Origin: Brachybacterium sp.
GTDB taxonomy: Bacteria > Actinomycetota > Actinomycetes > Actinomycetales > Dermabacteraceae
Direction of reading: 5' to 3'
Length of the DNA stretch: 12,872 bases
NCBI GenBank assembly: GCA_030451965.1
Contig: JAKDNE010000049.1
Span: forward strand, 1-12,872
In this document: positions 1-6,925 of the stretch, piece by piece
Position numbering within the stretch: position 1 is the stretch's first letter
Layout of the letters: each line of letters opens with the position of its first letter
The notes under the pieces: generated by a model
The model's database searches: none
The model's input: only the letters and a program-made list of their open reading frames with translations
Told to the model about the DNA's origin: nothing
Translations under genes and position numbers: made by a program

Positions 1-798
1 GCCGCGCCCGCCCAGGGCGACCCGCCCGCGCTCGAGCACCTCGCGCGTCGTCTCGGCCACGTGGTCGAACGCCTGCGCGCCGCCGAGGTGCGTCTCGCAG
101 TCGGCGAGCGACTGGGCGAGCTCGGCATCGACACCGCACGGGTCCTCATCACCGATGACCTGCACACCGCCTTCCTCGCCGGTGGCGTGGGCGATGACGG
201 GCTGCTGGTGCTGGCCGGCACCGGGGCGGTCGCGGTGCGGTTCCAGGGCCGGGAGGCGGTCGCCCGCCGCGACGGGATGGGATGGCTGCTCGGCGATATC
301 GGCTCCGCGGTCTGGCTCGGACGACGCACCCTCGAGGCAGTCGCCGCAGATCTCGACGGTCGGGGGCCGCGCACCCGGCTCACCGAGGAGATCGGCGCGC
401 TGATCGACCTGGATCTGCGGGAGGGCCGAACACCGCCCTCGAGCACCGGGGACCCGCGCCAGGACCTCATCCGCGCACTCGACGAGCAGCTCCCTGCCGG
501 TGCCCCGGCCGCGCTGGGCCGCTTCGCGCCCGTGCCCGGGAGGATCCCCGAGGATCCGGTGGCCCGCGAGATCCTCGACACCGCGATCGCGCACGTGCTC
601 GACACCGTGCGGGTCCTGGATCCGCAGGCGGAGCTGCCCGTGGTGCTGGCCGGTTCCGTGCTGACCGGTGCCGGGCCGATCCACGACGAGGTGACCGGGG
701 CGCTGCGCGACGAGCATCGTTCCTTCTCCACCGCCCGGACCGGCCTGCCCGGTGCGCTGCTGCTGGCGCGGGAGCAGGCGAGCAGGGCGCTGCCCTGA
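1..798 (+). CDS. BadF/BadG/BcrA/BcrD-type sugar kinase, probable N-acetylglucosamine kinase (5' end missing)
   Basis: The reading frame is open from the left edge to the TGA at 796-798, so the true start lies outside the window; the GTG at 61 is only the first start codon inside it. The visible 265 or so residues match the C-terminal two thirds of the ASKHA-fold BadF/BadG/BcrA/BcrD ATPase family, which includes bacterial and eukaryotic GlcNAc kinases. Seen in order: ITDDLHTAFLAG (the conserved Asp region that contacts the sugar), LVLAGTGAVA (phosphate-2 loop), GWLLGDIGSAVWLGR (highly typical family block), and near the C-terminus VVLAGSVLTGAGP, the adenosine-binding loop. The phosphate-1 loop expected in the N-terminal 20 residues is off the window. 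The product would phosphorylate GlcNAc or a related amino sugar in the cytoplasm using ATP. The substrate is inferred from family resemblance; glucosamine kinase is the main alternative. Confidence 0.8.
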   Translation, partial: AAPAQGDPPALEHLARRLGHVVERLRAAEVRLAVGERLGELGIDTARVLITDDLHTAFLAGGVGDDGLLVLAGTGAVAVRFQGREAVARRDGMGWLLGDIGSAVWLGRRTLEAVAADLDGRGPRTRLTEEIGALIDLDLREGRTPPSSTGDPRQDLIRALDEQLPAGAPAALGRFAPVPGRIPEDPVAREILDTAIAHVLDTVRVLDPQAELPVVLAGSVLTGAGPIHDEVTGALRDEHRSFSTARTGLPGALLLAREQASRALP

Positions 799-882
799 TC
801 CCACTGATCCCACCGCCCGCTCTCCCGCGCCCGACTCCGTCACGCCCGGCGCGAAGCGGCAACCTGTCCCTCGCGCGACGAT

Positions 883-888
883 TAGGAT
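883..888 (+). promoter_or_regulatory. Possible -10 element (TAGGAT) for the monooxygenase gene
   Basis: TAGGAT sits in a locally AT-richer patch of the 176-bp gap between the kinase stop (798) and the monooxygenase start (975). No convincing -35 hexamer is visible 16-18 bp upstream. If used, transcription would start near 895 and give a leader of about 80 nt. That leader contains a GC-only hairpin (GCCCGG 919-924 pairing with CCGGGC 932-937, 7-nt loop) with no U-tract, which could equally be a weak terminator of the upstream gene. Low confidence. Confidence 0.25.
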
Positions 889-974
889 GGCCAGCGACTG
901 CCCGCCGCTGAGCCGGGGGCCCGGGACCGTGCCGGGCACCGCGCGCCGCACGACTCGGAAGAAGGCTCCCCTCG

Positions 975-2402
975 ATGCCCGATCTCCACGACCAGATCCC
1001 CACCCGCGAGAAGGTGCTGATCATCGGTGCCGGTCCCGCCGGCCTCGCCGCCGCCGCGGCGCTGAAGGCGCTGGAGGTCCCCTTCGACCTGGTGGACCGG
1101 GCCCCGCACGTCGGCGGGATCTGGAACCCGGAGCGCGAGGACTCCCCGGTGTGGCCCACGATGGAGATGATCTCCTCCCGCGAGTTCACCCAGTACGAGG
1201 ACATGCTCCAGCCGGTCTCCTTCCCGGAGTACCTCTCCCCCACCCAGATGGCGAAGTACCTGCGTGCCTACGCGTACCGGCACGATCTCACCGAGCACTT
1301 CCGCCCCCGCACCGCGGTGCGCAGCGCCCGCCCCTTCGGCGAGGGGGTCTGGGAGGTCGAGCTCTCCACCGGTGAGGTGGGGATCTACCGCGCAGTGATC
1401 TCCGCCCACGGCATCTCCGAGCACCCCCACCGCCCCGCGTGGGCCGCCGAGGTCCCCTCGTCGGTGCGGGTCATCCACGCGAGGGACTGGAACGGGGCCG
1501 ACGGTCTCGAGGGGCAGCGGGTGCTGGTGGTCGGCTCCGGGCAGTCCGCCGCCGACATCTCGGTCGATGCTGCCCGACGCGCCCTCGACGTGCGCTGGTC
1601 GATGCGGACCGGTCACTGGGTGGTGCCGCGCCGCATCGCCGGAGTCCCGGGCGACGTCGCGGCCTCCCGCGAGCCGTCCGTGCTCGGCGGGCTGAACGCG
1701 AAGATCGCCGAGACTGTCGTGCGCCGCACCGTCGGCCATCCCGCCGACGTGGGCCTGCCCGCTCCGACAGCACCCCTCCTCGAGGACGCGGTGATCGTCT
1801 CCGACGACGTGCTCGACCGGGTGCGCGAGGGTCGGATCACGCCGGCCGGCGACGTCACCGGCGTGGACGCCGACGGCATCGTCACCCATCTGGGCACCGG
1901 CTCCCACGCCGGGCACCTGAGCTTCGCGCCCGACCTGATCGTGCTGGCCACCGGCTACGAGTCCCATGCCAGCCACTTCCCCGAGGACCTGGTGCCGCGC
2001 ACCACGGCCGGGGCGCCCGACCTGTTCCTCGGTGCCTTCGCCCGTGGCCGTGACGACCTGGTGATCCTCGGCCAGCAGCGGGTCTCCGGCGGGGTCCTGC
2101 CGATCCTCGTCGAGCAGGCGGACATCGCCGCCTTTATGCTGGCGGCCACCCGTGAGGGCTCCTCCCCCGCGCTCGAGCAGTTCCGTCGCGTACGGGCAGG
2201 GTCCGAGGTGGCCGTGCCCGCGAAGCCCGCCCCTGCTCCCGGCGGTGTGCGCGGCCGGGTCGAGGGCCTGCTCGGCGCCCAGAAGGTCACCGCCCGTCGC
2301 GGCGCACAGTCCGCCCACGAGGCGGAGGAGCAGCTCGTGCCGCAGGTCGACCGCGACACGCTGCTGGCGCGGCTGCGCTCCGTGCGCGAGCTCTTCGACT
2401 GA
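975..2402 (+). CDS. Flavin-containing monooxygenase-like FAD/NAD(P)-binding oxidoreductase
   Basis: The protein is 475 aa, soluble, with no signal peptide. An FAD Rossmann motif GAGPAG lies at residues 18-23, followed by the FMO-type HVGGIWN block. A second dinucleotide-binding motif GSGQSA lies at about 187-192 (NADPH site), and the ATGY motif at about 325-328 is typical of this flavoprotein group. The spacing and order match class B flavin monooxygenases (FMO, N-hydroxylating and Baeyer-Villiger enzymes), which insert one oxygen atom from O2 using NADPH. The FMO fingerprint between the two Rossmann folds is degenerate: the VRVIHARDW segment (about 164-172) keeps the His and Trp but lacks the usual Phe-x-Gly. 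The ATG start is supported by GGAAGAAGG at 957-965, 9 nt upstream. The C-terminal 75 residues, rich in Ala, Pro and Arg, are unassigned. The gene stands alone, convergent with the CopD-CtaG gene. Substrate is unknown. Confidence 0.85.
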   Translation: MPDLHDQIPTREKVLIIGAGPAGLAAAAALKALEVPFDLVDRAPHVGGIWNPEREDSPVWPTMEMISSREFTQYEDMLQPVSFPEYLSPTQMAKYLRAYAYRHDLTEHFRPRTAVRSARPFGEGVWEVELSTGEVGIYRAVISAHGISEHPHRPAWAAEVPSSVRVIHARDWNGADGLEGQRVLVVGSGQSAADISVDAARRALDVRWSMRTGHWVVPRRIAGVPGDVAASREPSVLGGLNAKIAETVVRRTVGHPADVGLPAPTAPLLEDAVIVSDDVLDRVREGRITPAGDVTGVDADGIVTHLGTGSHAGHLSFAPDLIVLATGYESHASHFPEDLVPRTTAGAPDLFLGAFARGRDDLVILGQQRVSGGVLPILVEQADIAAFMLAATREGSSPALEQFRRVRAGSEVAVPAKPAPAPGGVRGRVEGLLGAQKVTARRGAQSAHEAEEQLVPQVDRDTLLARLRSVRELFD

Positions 2403-2411
2403 CCCCGAGCA

Positions 2412-2507
2412 GCCACCGGGGATCTCCCGTCCCCAGCCGAGCTGCCACCAGGCACCCGCCGTCCCCCACCAGGCCGCCACCAAGCTCCAGCCCTGCCCGG
2501 CCAGGCC
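2412..2507. repeat. Degenerate 32-bp tandem repeat (three full units) after the monooxygenase stop
   Basis: The sequence GCCACC(A/G) recurs at exactly 32-bp intervals at 2412, 2444, 2476 and 2508. The units at 2444-2475 and 2476-2507 match at about 25 of 32 positions; the unit at 2412-2443 matches the next at about 22 of 32. The fourth GCCACCAGG forms the left end of the palindrome at 2508-2586. The array begins 10 bp after the monooxygenase TGA and is not read in that gene's frame. Function is unknown; it could be a decayed minisatellite or part of a composite palindromic element. Confidence 0.65.
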
Positions 2508-2586
2508 GCCACCAGGTTTCTGTCGTATATGGGGATTGAACGGATATATGCCGTTCAAGCCCCGTATACGTCAGTTCTCTGGTGGC
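2508..2586. repeat. 79-bp imperfect palindrome between convergent genes
   Basis: The whole segment is an in-register inverted repeat centred on 2547. GCCACCAG (2508-2515) pairs with CTGGTGGC (2579-2586); CTG (2520-2522) with CAG (2572-2574); CGTATATGGGG (2524-2534) with CCCCGTATACG (2560-2570), with one T-G wobble; and TTGAACGG (2536-2543) with CCGTTCAA (2551-2558), leaving a 7-nt loop. It ends 2 bp from the stop codon of the minus-strand CopD-CtaG gene. RNA from either strand would fold into a long hairpin, so it could act as a bidirectional transcription stop, but no clear U-tract follows on either side. Its core is AT-richer than the flanking genes. It may instead be a dispersed palindromic (REP- or MITE-like) element. 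The structure is directly visible; the role is inferred. Confidence 0.75.
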
Positions 2587-2588
2587 CG

Positions 2589-4397
2589 TCAGCTCTCCGG
2601 TGGGACCGGGTGGCGCCGGGCGGGGCGTATCGCGGCCGCGGCGGCCCCGGCGAGCGCCGCAGTGGTGACCCCCACCACCGCGAGCACCGCGATGCCCGCC
2701 GAGTGCTGATCGGCCAGGGCGTCCGCCCACCAGGTGCGACCGGTCGCACCGAACCAGCTGGACGCCACCAGCGCGTCGCTGAGCAGCAGGGCGGCACCCG
2801 CGCCGAGCACCAGCAGCAGCGGGACGGCGGTCACCGCTGCGAACGCCCAGCGCGGGGCTGTCTCCGGCACGGTCCTGACCGCGAGCGCCGTGAGCACGCC
2901 CGCGGCCAGGGCCAGCACCTGCAGGGCCAGGTGCGCCGCGTGGCCGTCGAGCGCGGGGCGCAGCAGCGGACCGAGGTAGACAGTGATCAGCAGCAACGGG
3001 CCGAGGGCGGCGAGCAGCGCCGCGACCCACCAGCGCTCGCCGACGAGGACGCGCAGCACCCTCGGCACCACGCCCACGCTGCCGAGCAGCACCCCGGCGG
3101 GCACCATCAGCAGCAGATGCTGCAGCACGTGCGCGGAGATCAGCACCTTGCCGTAGACGTTCAGAGGTCCGCTGGTCAGCAGGACCAGCGCCACGACGCC
3201 CAGCACCAGGCGGAGGCTCTGGGCATATCGGCGGTGCGGCGCGCCCGGTCGCCACCAGAGCAGCACCAGCACGCAGGCCAGGGCCAGTCCGAAGGGTGCA
3301 GGTCGCCAGGAGCCCAGCACGGTGAGCAGCTCCGGCGTCGGCGGCAACGGATACCCGGTGAGCACTCCGGCCGGTCCGGCGGGCGGGGTGCCGGCCTCCG
3401 CGGGCGGTGGGGAGGAGCTCATCGCGGCGGCGAGCGCGACCGCGAGCCCCATCAGTGCGAGCTCGAGGATCGCCAGCTGTCGATAGGTGCTCCGTGCCTG
3501 CTGCCCGGTGCCGGGGGTCTCGAAGCCGAAGGCGATCTGGCGGCGCTGCAGGACACCCAGGGCACCCAGCATCAGCAGCAGCACGGCCTTGGCGAGGCCC
3601 AGCTGGACGTAGGCGCTGGTGAGGATCTCCCCCGGGGAGTTCATCCGGACGGCGAGTGCCCACACGCCGCTCAGCGCGAGTGCGATCCAGCAGATCAGGG
3701 CGAGATGGGAGTAGCCCCGCACCACTCGCGCGTCATCCCGGCTGCGGGCCGGCAGCATCTGCAGCACTGCCAGGCCGCCGAGCCAGATCCCGACGGCCAG
3801 GAGGTGGATGAGCATCGTCGAGGTGCCCACCTCGTGGGTCTCGTCACCGGCGGCGTGCCCGGTCATCGCCGCGGCGAAGGCGACCAGGCAGGCCAGAGCC
3901 GCGACCGTGCGGGCGATGCCCACCGAGGTGTCGAGCACGGCGACTGTCGTCGTCACCGCTGCGAGGACGACCCCGGTCAGCAGCCAGATCCCGAGGTCGG
4001 TGCCGAGGAAGACCGGCAGGTCCGAACCGAAGCGCGGGGAGCCGACGGGCTGACCGGTGGCGACCGCGTAGGAGAGGCCGAGGGAGATGCCGCGCAGCAG
4101 GGTGGTCGCCCCGGCTGCCACGGCGACCACGAGCAGGGCGCGGGCGCGATCGGCCGCATCCCGCAGCAGCCAGCCGGCGATCGCGGCCCCGCCGAGCGTG
4201 AGCGCGCCGGCGAGGTCGGCGAGCATCGCGGCCACGGGTGCACCGCGGCGGGCGATCGGGCCGGCGTCCATGAGCACGAGGTTGTCGCCGCCGGCAGCGT
4301 CGGCCGCGAGGACCGACAGCGCTGCGAGCACTGCGAGAGCGCCGAGCAGCAGCAGGACCACCGCGGGTCGGGGCCGCGGCTGGAGGGGTGCGGTCAT
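2589..4397 (-). CDS. CopD-CtaG fusion: copper resistance/transport membrane protein with cytochrome c oxidase assembly domain
   Basis: The protein is 602 aa and almost entirely hydrophobic, with a dozen or more likely transmembrane segments. Residues about 55-325 resemble CopD: a TGHAAGDETHE segment (His181, His188), then LIHLLAVGIWLGGLAVL (His198, WLGG 205-208). A Pro/Gly/Ala-rich linker at about 328-365 leads to a CtaG (caa3-type) domain with the diagnostic SAHVLQHLLL block (His423, His427) and a DQHSAG segment near 563-568, corresponding to the family's usual DQQLGG. Known actinobacterial fusions of this kind handle copper at the membrane and help mature cytochrome c oxidase; the exact role here is inferred. 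The ATG at 4397 overlaps the crcB stop by ATGA, so translation is probably coupled. Starts further upstream in this frame run antisense-like through crcB and are not credible. Confidence 0.88.
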   Translation of the reverse strand: MTAPLQPRPRPAVVLLLLGALAVLAALSVLAADAAGGDNLVLMDAGPIARRGAPVAAMLADLAGALTLGGAAIAGWLLRDAADRARALLVVAVAAGATTLLRGISLGLSYAVATGQPVGSPRFGSDLPVFLGTDLGIWLLTGVVLAAVTTTVAVLDTSVGIARTVAALACLVAFAAAMTGHAAGDETHEVGTSTMLIHLLAVGIWLGGLAVLQMLPARSRDDARVVRGYSHLALICWIALALSGVWALAVRMNSPGEILTSAYVQLGLAKAVLLLMLGALGVLQRRQIAFGFETPGTGQQARSTYRQLAILELALMGLAVALAAAMSSSPPPAEAGTPPAGPAGVLTGYPLPPTPELLTVLGSWRPAPFGLALACVLVLLWWRPGAPHRRYAQSLRLVLGVVALVLLTSGPLNVYGKVLISAHVLQHLLLMVPAGVLLGSVGVVPRVLRVLVGERWWVAALLAALGPLLLITVYLGPLLRPALDGHAAHLALQVLALAAGVLTALAVRTVPETAPRWAFAAVTAVPLLLVLGAGAALLLSDALVASSWFGATGRTWWADALADQHSAGIAVLAVVGVTTAALAGAAAAAIRPARRHPVPPES

Positions 4398-4807
4398 GAG
4401 GCGAGCACCAGGCCGAGCCACAGCGCCGCCATCCCGGTGCCGGCGCTCAGCAGCAGGTAGGCCAGGGTGAGGGAGAAGGTCCGCCGACGCACGAGGTCGA
4501 CGACGTCGAGCGCGGCGGTGGACATCGTCGACAGACCACCGCAGAACCCGCCGGCCAGCATCAGGTAGAGGAACTCGGCGGTCCCGCCGGCCGAGCCGAG
4601 CCGGGCGACCACGAGGCCCAGCAGGAAGCAGGCGAGGATGTTCGCCAGCACGGTCGAGGCGGGCCGGACCTCGTCGCTCAGGTGCTCCCCGCGCCGCGCC
4701 ACGACCAGGCGGAGCGCGAGCACACGCACGCCCCAGCGCGCCACGGAGCCGAGCCCTCCGCCGACGCCCACCAGCAGTGCCGCTACCAGCAAGCCGCCCG
4801 CGCTCAT
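4394..4807 (-). CDS. crcB: CrcB/Fluc fluoride ion channel, second (more divergent) subunit
   Basis: The protein is 137 aa with four predicted transmembrane helices, the usual Fluc length. Family landmarks are GVGGGLGSVARW (about 14-25), the central Asn in STVLANILACFLLG (Asn56), and AGGFCGGLSTMSTAALD (about 85-101). Fluc proteins export toxic fluoride as antiparallel dimers. In this copy the usual TTFSTF segment reads STMSTA, so both pore phenylalanines are replaced (Met95, Ala98). It lies directly downstream of another crcB with an ATGA overlap (4804-4807), and its own TGA overlaps the CopD-CtaG start. A strong ribosome site (GAGGAGGGG) precedes the ATG. The pairing with a second crcB implies a heterodimeric channel. 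Confidence 0.88.
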   Translation of the reverse strand: MSAGGLLVAALLVGVGGGLGSVARWGVRVLALRLVVARRGEHLSDEVRPASTVLANILACFLLGLVVARLGSAGGTAEFLYLMLAGGFCGGLSTMSTAALDVVDLVRRRTFSLTLAYLLLSAGTGMAALWLGLVLAS

Positions 4808-5385
4808 GCCGTCCCCTCCTCGTCCGCAGCATGGCCTGTCATCTGCCACCGGGCCAGACGCCGGCCGCCGAGCAGACCCAGCACGATCCCGCTCAGGCAC
4901 AGCACGACCGTCGCCACCGTGTACGTCATCGCGAGGACCGGGAAGTCCGCTCCGATCATCGCCGAGCCCTCCAGCACCACTGCGGAGAAGCTCGTGAACC
5001 CCCCGCACAGCCCGGTCCCCAGCAGCGGCTGCAGCCAGGGACGGGGCGCGCGGACCTCGAGCACCCCGTTGAGCAGGCCGAGGCCGAGACAGCCCAGCAG
5101 GTTGACCCAGAGAGTCGCCCAGGGCAGCTCGACCAGGGTGGGCGTGGTGACCGTGGGAGAGAGCACGGTCAGCGCGAAGCGGAGCATCGCGCCCACTGCT
5201 CCGCCGACCATGACCAGCATCGCGGTCCGCCACGGGACCGATTCGTGATGGTCCGGCCCCGAGTCCAGGGTCTCGGACTCGGTGACCTCTTCGAAGCGCA
5301 GCGCGGTCATCTCGACCGTCTGCATCCGCGGGTCGTCGCGGCGCGGCGGGCGCGGTGCAGGGGTGGGGCTCGAGGTCACCGCCAC
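4804..5385 (-). CDS. crcB: CrcB/Fluc fluoride ion channel, first subunit with N-terminal extension
   Basis: Up to 193 aa. The channel domain begins near residue 54: MVGGAVGAMLRF (59-70), ATLWVNLLGCLGLG with the conserved Asn95, and CGGFTSFSAVVLEG (127-140), in which the first pore Phe (Phe133) is kept and the second position is Val136. About 50 residues of polar, partly acidic sequence precede the first helix, which is longer than most Fluc N-termini. The start is uncertain. GTG at 5385 gives the longest product, but TACGCT directly abuts it, so the GTG at 5379 would be the first codon of a leaderless transcript; ATG at 5325 and 5310 lack a clear ribosome site. It is coupled to the second crcB by ATGA. 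It follows the E2 gene by 49 bp on the same strand and might also receive read-through from it. Confidence 0.85.
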   Translation of the reverse strand: MAVTSSPTPAPRPPRRDDPRMQTVEMTALRFEEVTESETLDSGPDHHESVPWRTAMLVMVGGAVGAMLRFALTVLSPTVTTPTLVELPWATLWVNLLGCLGLGLLNGVLEVRAPRPWLQPLLGTGLCGGFTSFSAVVLEGSAMIGADFPVLAMTYTVATVVLCLSGIVLGLLGGRRLARWQMTGHAADEEGTA

Positions 5386-5391
5386 AGCGTA
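5386..5391 (-). promoter_or_regulatory. Possible -10 element (TACGCT) for the crcB-crcB-copD/ctaG operon
   Basis: On the minus strand TACGCT lies 6 nt before the in-frame GTG at 5379, the same hexamer and spacing as in the E1-alpha promoter at 9073-9078. A start of transcription 7 nt downstream would fall on that GTG and give a leaderless mRNA. No good -35 hexamer is visible 16-18 bp upstream, so this rests mainly on the -10 match. No fluoride riboswitch-like sequence can be recognised in the 49-bp gap. Confidence 0.35.
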
Positions 5392-5420
5392 CCGACGCCG
5401 GCCCCGCCGAGGTCGTTCAG

Positions 5421-5434
5421 ACGGCGGACGCCGT
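5421..5434 (-). terminator. Small hairpin just after the E2 stop codon, possible weak terminator
   Basis: ACGGC (5421-5425) pairs with GCCGT (5430-5434) around a 4-nt loop, immediately downstream of the E2 TGA on the minus strand. There is no U-tract after it, and the stem is only 5 bp, so termination would be partial at best. CCGTTCAA beside it (5431-5438) also occurs in the palindrome at 2551-2558; an 8-bp match may be chance. Confidence 0.2.
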
Positions 5435-6892
5435 TCAACCCCACACGAGACCCAGCGACGGATCCTCCAGCACGGCGCTCACATCGCGCAGCAGCTCCGC
5501 GCCCAGGGCGCCGTCGATGAGGCGGTGATCGAAGCTCAGCGAGAGCGAGGCGACCTGCCGCGGGACGACCTGGCCCTCGACCACCCAGGGCTTCTCCTTG
5601 ATCGCGCCGACGCCGAGGATCGCCGACTCCCCCGGGTTCAGGATCGGGGTGCCGGAGTCGATGTCGAAGACGCCGTAGTTGGTGACGGTGATGGTGCCGT
5701 CGCGGGTGTCGCGCAGCGAGGTGCGGCCCGCCCGGGCGGTGCGGGCGAGCTCACCGATCCCCTCGGCGAGCTCCCGCAGCGTCATCAGGTGGGCGTCCTT
5801 GAGGTTCGGCACGATGAGTCCGCGCGGGGTGGCCGCGGCGATGCCGAGGTTCACGTAGTGCTTGTAGACGATCTCCTGCGCGGCCTCGTCCCAGGAGCCG
5901 TTGACCTCCGGGTTGCGGCGGATCGCCACCAGCAGTGCCTTCGCGATCACGGCCAGGGGGCTGACCTTGACGTCCGCCCATTCCCGGGAGGCGCGCAGCT
6001 GAGAGATGATCTGCAGCGACCGAGTCATGTCGATCTCGTTGAACACGGTCACGTGCGGGGCGGTGAAGGCCGAGGCCACCATCGCCTCGGCGGTGCGCTT
6101 GCGCATCGAGCGGATCGGGACGCGAGTGGTGCGCTCATCGCTGGTCACTCCCGAGAACGCCTGGTCACGGGTGGTCTTCATGGCGCCGCCCAGACCCTCC
6201 GGAGCCTGCGGCGACTCCTCAGGGAAGAAGTCGCCGTCGCTCTCGCCGCCGAACGCTCGCTGCTGCGCGGCCAGCACGTCCTGTCGGGTCACGGTGCCCT
6301 CGGGACCGGTGGCCAGCACATCGTGCAGCGCGACGCCGAGGTCCCGGGCGAGCTTGCGCACCGGCGGCTTGGCGAGGATCCGGTCGATCGGGACCTGTCC
6401 GCCGTCCTCCGACTGGGCCGGTGCGGCGCGGCGCCGACGCCGGCGCGCCGGGGCGGAGCGGGAGCCGTAGCCGACGAGGTTCTTCGGCTCCTCGGTCCCG
6501 GCGGCGGCCGCAGGTGCCTCCGCGGGTGCGGCCACCTGCTCGGCGACCTCCTCGGCCGAGGGGTCCGTCTCCGAGCCGTCGGCCGCGCCGGTCGGGGCCG
6601 GAGCTGGGTCGCCGGAGGTGTCGACCTGGATCAGCCCGGTGCCGACGGGCACCTCGTCGCCCACCGCCACCAGGATCGCCACGACGGTGCCCGCCACATG
6701 GGTGGACAGCTCGACGGCGCTCTTGGCGGTCTCGACCTCGACCACCGGGGCGTTGATCTCGACTCGGTCGCCGACGGCGACCTTGATATCGAGGATCTCG
6801 GCCTCGGTGAGACCTTCTCCCGGATCGTTGAGCGGGACGGTGACGATCGTCGAGGCGGGCGAGCCGGCGGGACCCGCGGAGGCTGCATTCAT
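5435..6892 (-). CDS. bkdC: Dihydrolipoamide acyltransferase (E2) of a 2-oxoacid dehydrogenase complex, probably branched-chain
   Basis: 485 aa with the full E2 domain order. A single lipoyl domain (about 15-92) has the lipoylated lysine Lys57 in VETAKSAVE. An acidic then Arg-rich flexible linker follows (about 93-165, with a run of six Arg). The peripheral-subunit-binding domain is at about 167-210 (PPVRKLARDLGV...TGPEGTVTRQDV). The acyltransferase core occupies about 255-485, with FDHRLIDG (455-461) supplying catalytic His456 and Asp460. It transfers the acyl group from E1 to CoA. It is the third gene of the E1-alpha, E1-beta, E2 operon, 33 nt after E1-beta. The ATG is supported by GAAAGGAT a few nt upstream. 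Branched-chain rather than pyruvate specificity is inferred because actinobacteria generally use a single-chain AceE for pyruvate. No E3 gene is present here. Confidence 0.88.
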   Translation of the reverse strand: MNAASAGPAGSPASTIVTVPLNDPGEGLTEAEILDIKVAVGDRVEINAPVVEVETAKSAVELSTHVAGTVVAILVAVGDEVPVGTGLIQVDTSGDPAPAPTGAADGSETDPSAEEVAEQVAAPAEAPAAAAGTEEPKNLVGYGSRSAPARRRRRRAAPAQSEDGGQVPIDRILAKPPVRKLARDLGVALHDVLATGPEGTVTRQDVLAAQQRAFGGESDGDFFPEESPQAPEGLGGAMKTTRDQAFSGVTSDERTTRVPIRSMRKRTAEAMVASAFTAPHVTVFNEIDMTRSLQIISQLRASREWADVKVSPLAVIAKALLVAIRRNPEVNGSWDEAAQEIVYKHYVNLGIAAATPRGLIVPNLKDAHLMTLRELAEGIGELARTARAGRTSLRDTRDGTITVTNYGVFDIDSGTPILNPGESAILGVGAIKEKPWVVEGQVVPRQVASLSLSFDHRLIDGALGAELLRDVSAVLEDPSLGLVWG

Positions 6893-6925
6893 GGTCGTGA
6901 TCCTTTCACGCGCGGTGCGCGTCCG

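Noticed and set aside
882..2558. Long minus-strand open frame opposite the monooxygenase gene
   Set aside because: It is the antisense shadow of a GC-rich gene with clear motifs on the plus strand; its translation is low-complexity Gly/Arg/His-rich and matches no family.
2524..2570. dif/Xer recombination site or phage attachment site
   Set aside because: The palindrome core does not resemble known actinobacterial dif sequences, and no integrase, tRNA or phage gene lies nearby.
2412..2586. CRISPR array
   Set aside because: The 32-bp period comes from contiguous degenerate units with no spacers between identical repeats, and there are no cas genes.
2529..4460. 643-codon plus-strand open frame opposite copD-ctaG
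   Set aside because: The translation is Gln/His/Arg/Glu-rich low complexity, the normal result of reading antisense to a hydrophobic GC-rich gene. The minus strand carries conserved CopD and CtaG motifs.
5386..5434. Fluoride riboswitch upstream of the crcB genes
   Set aside because: The gap is only 49 bp, and I could not find the conserved riboswitch core; a covariance-model search (Rfam crcB RNA) would settle it.
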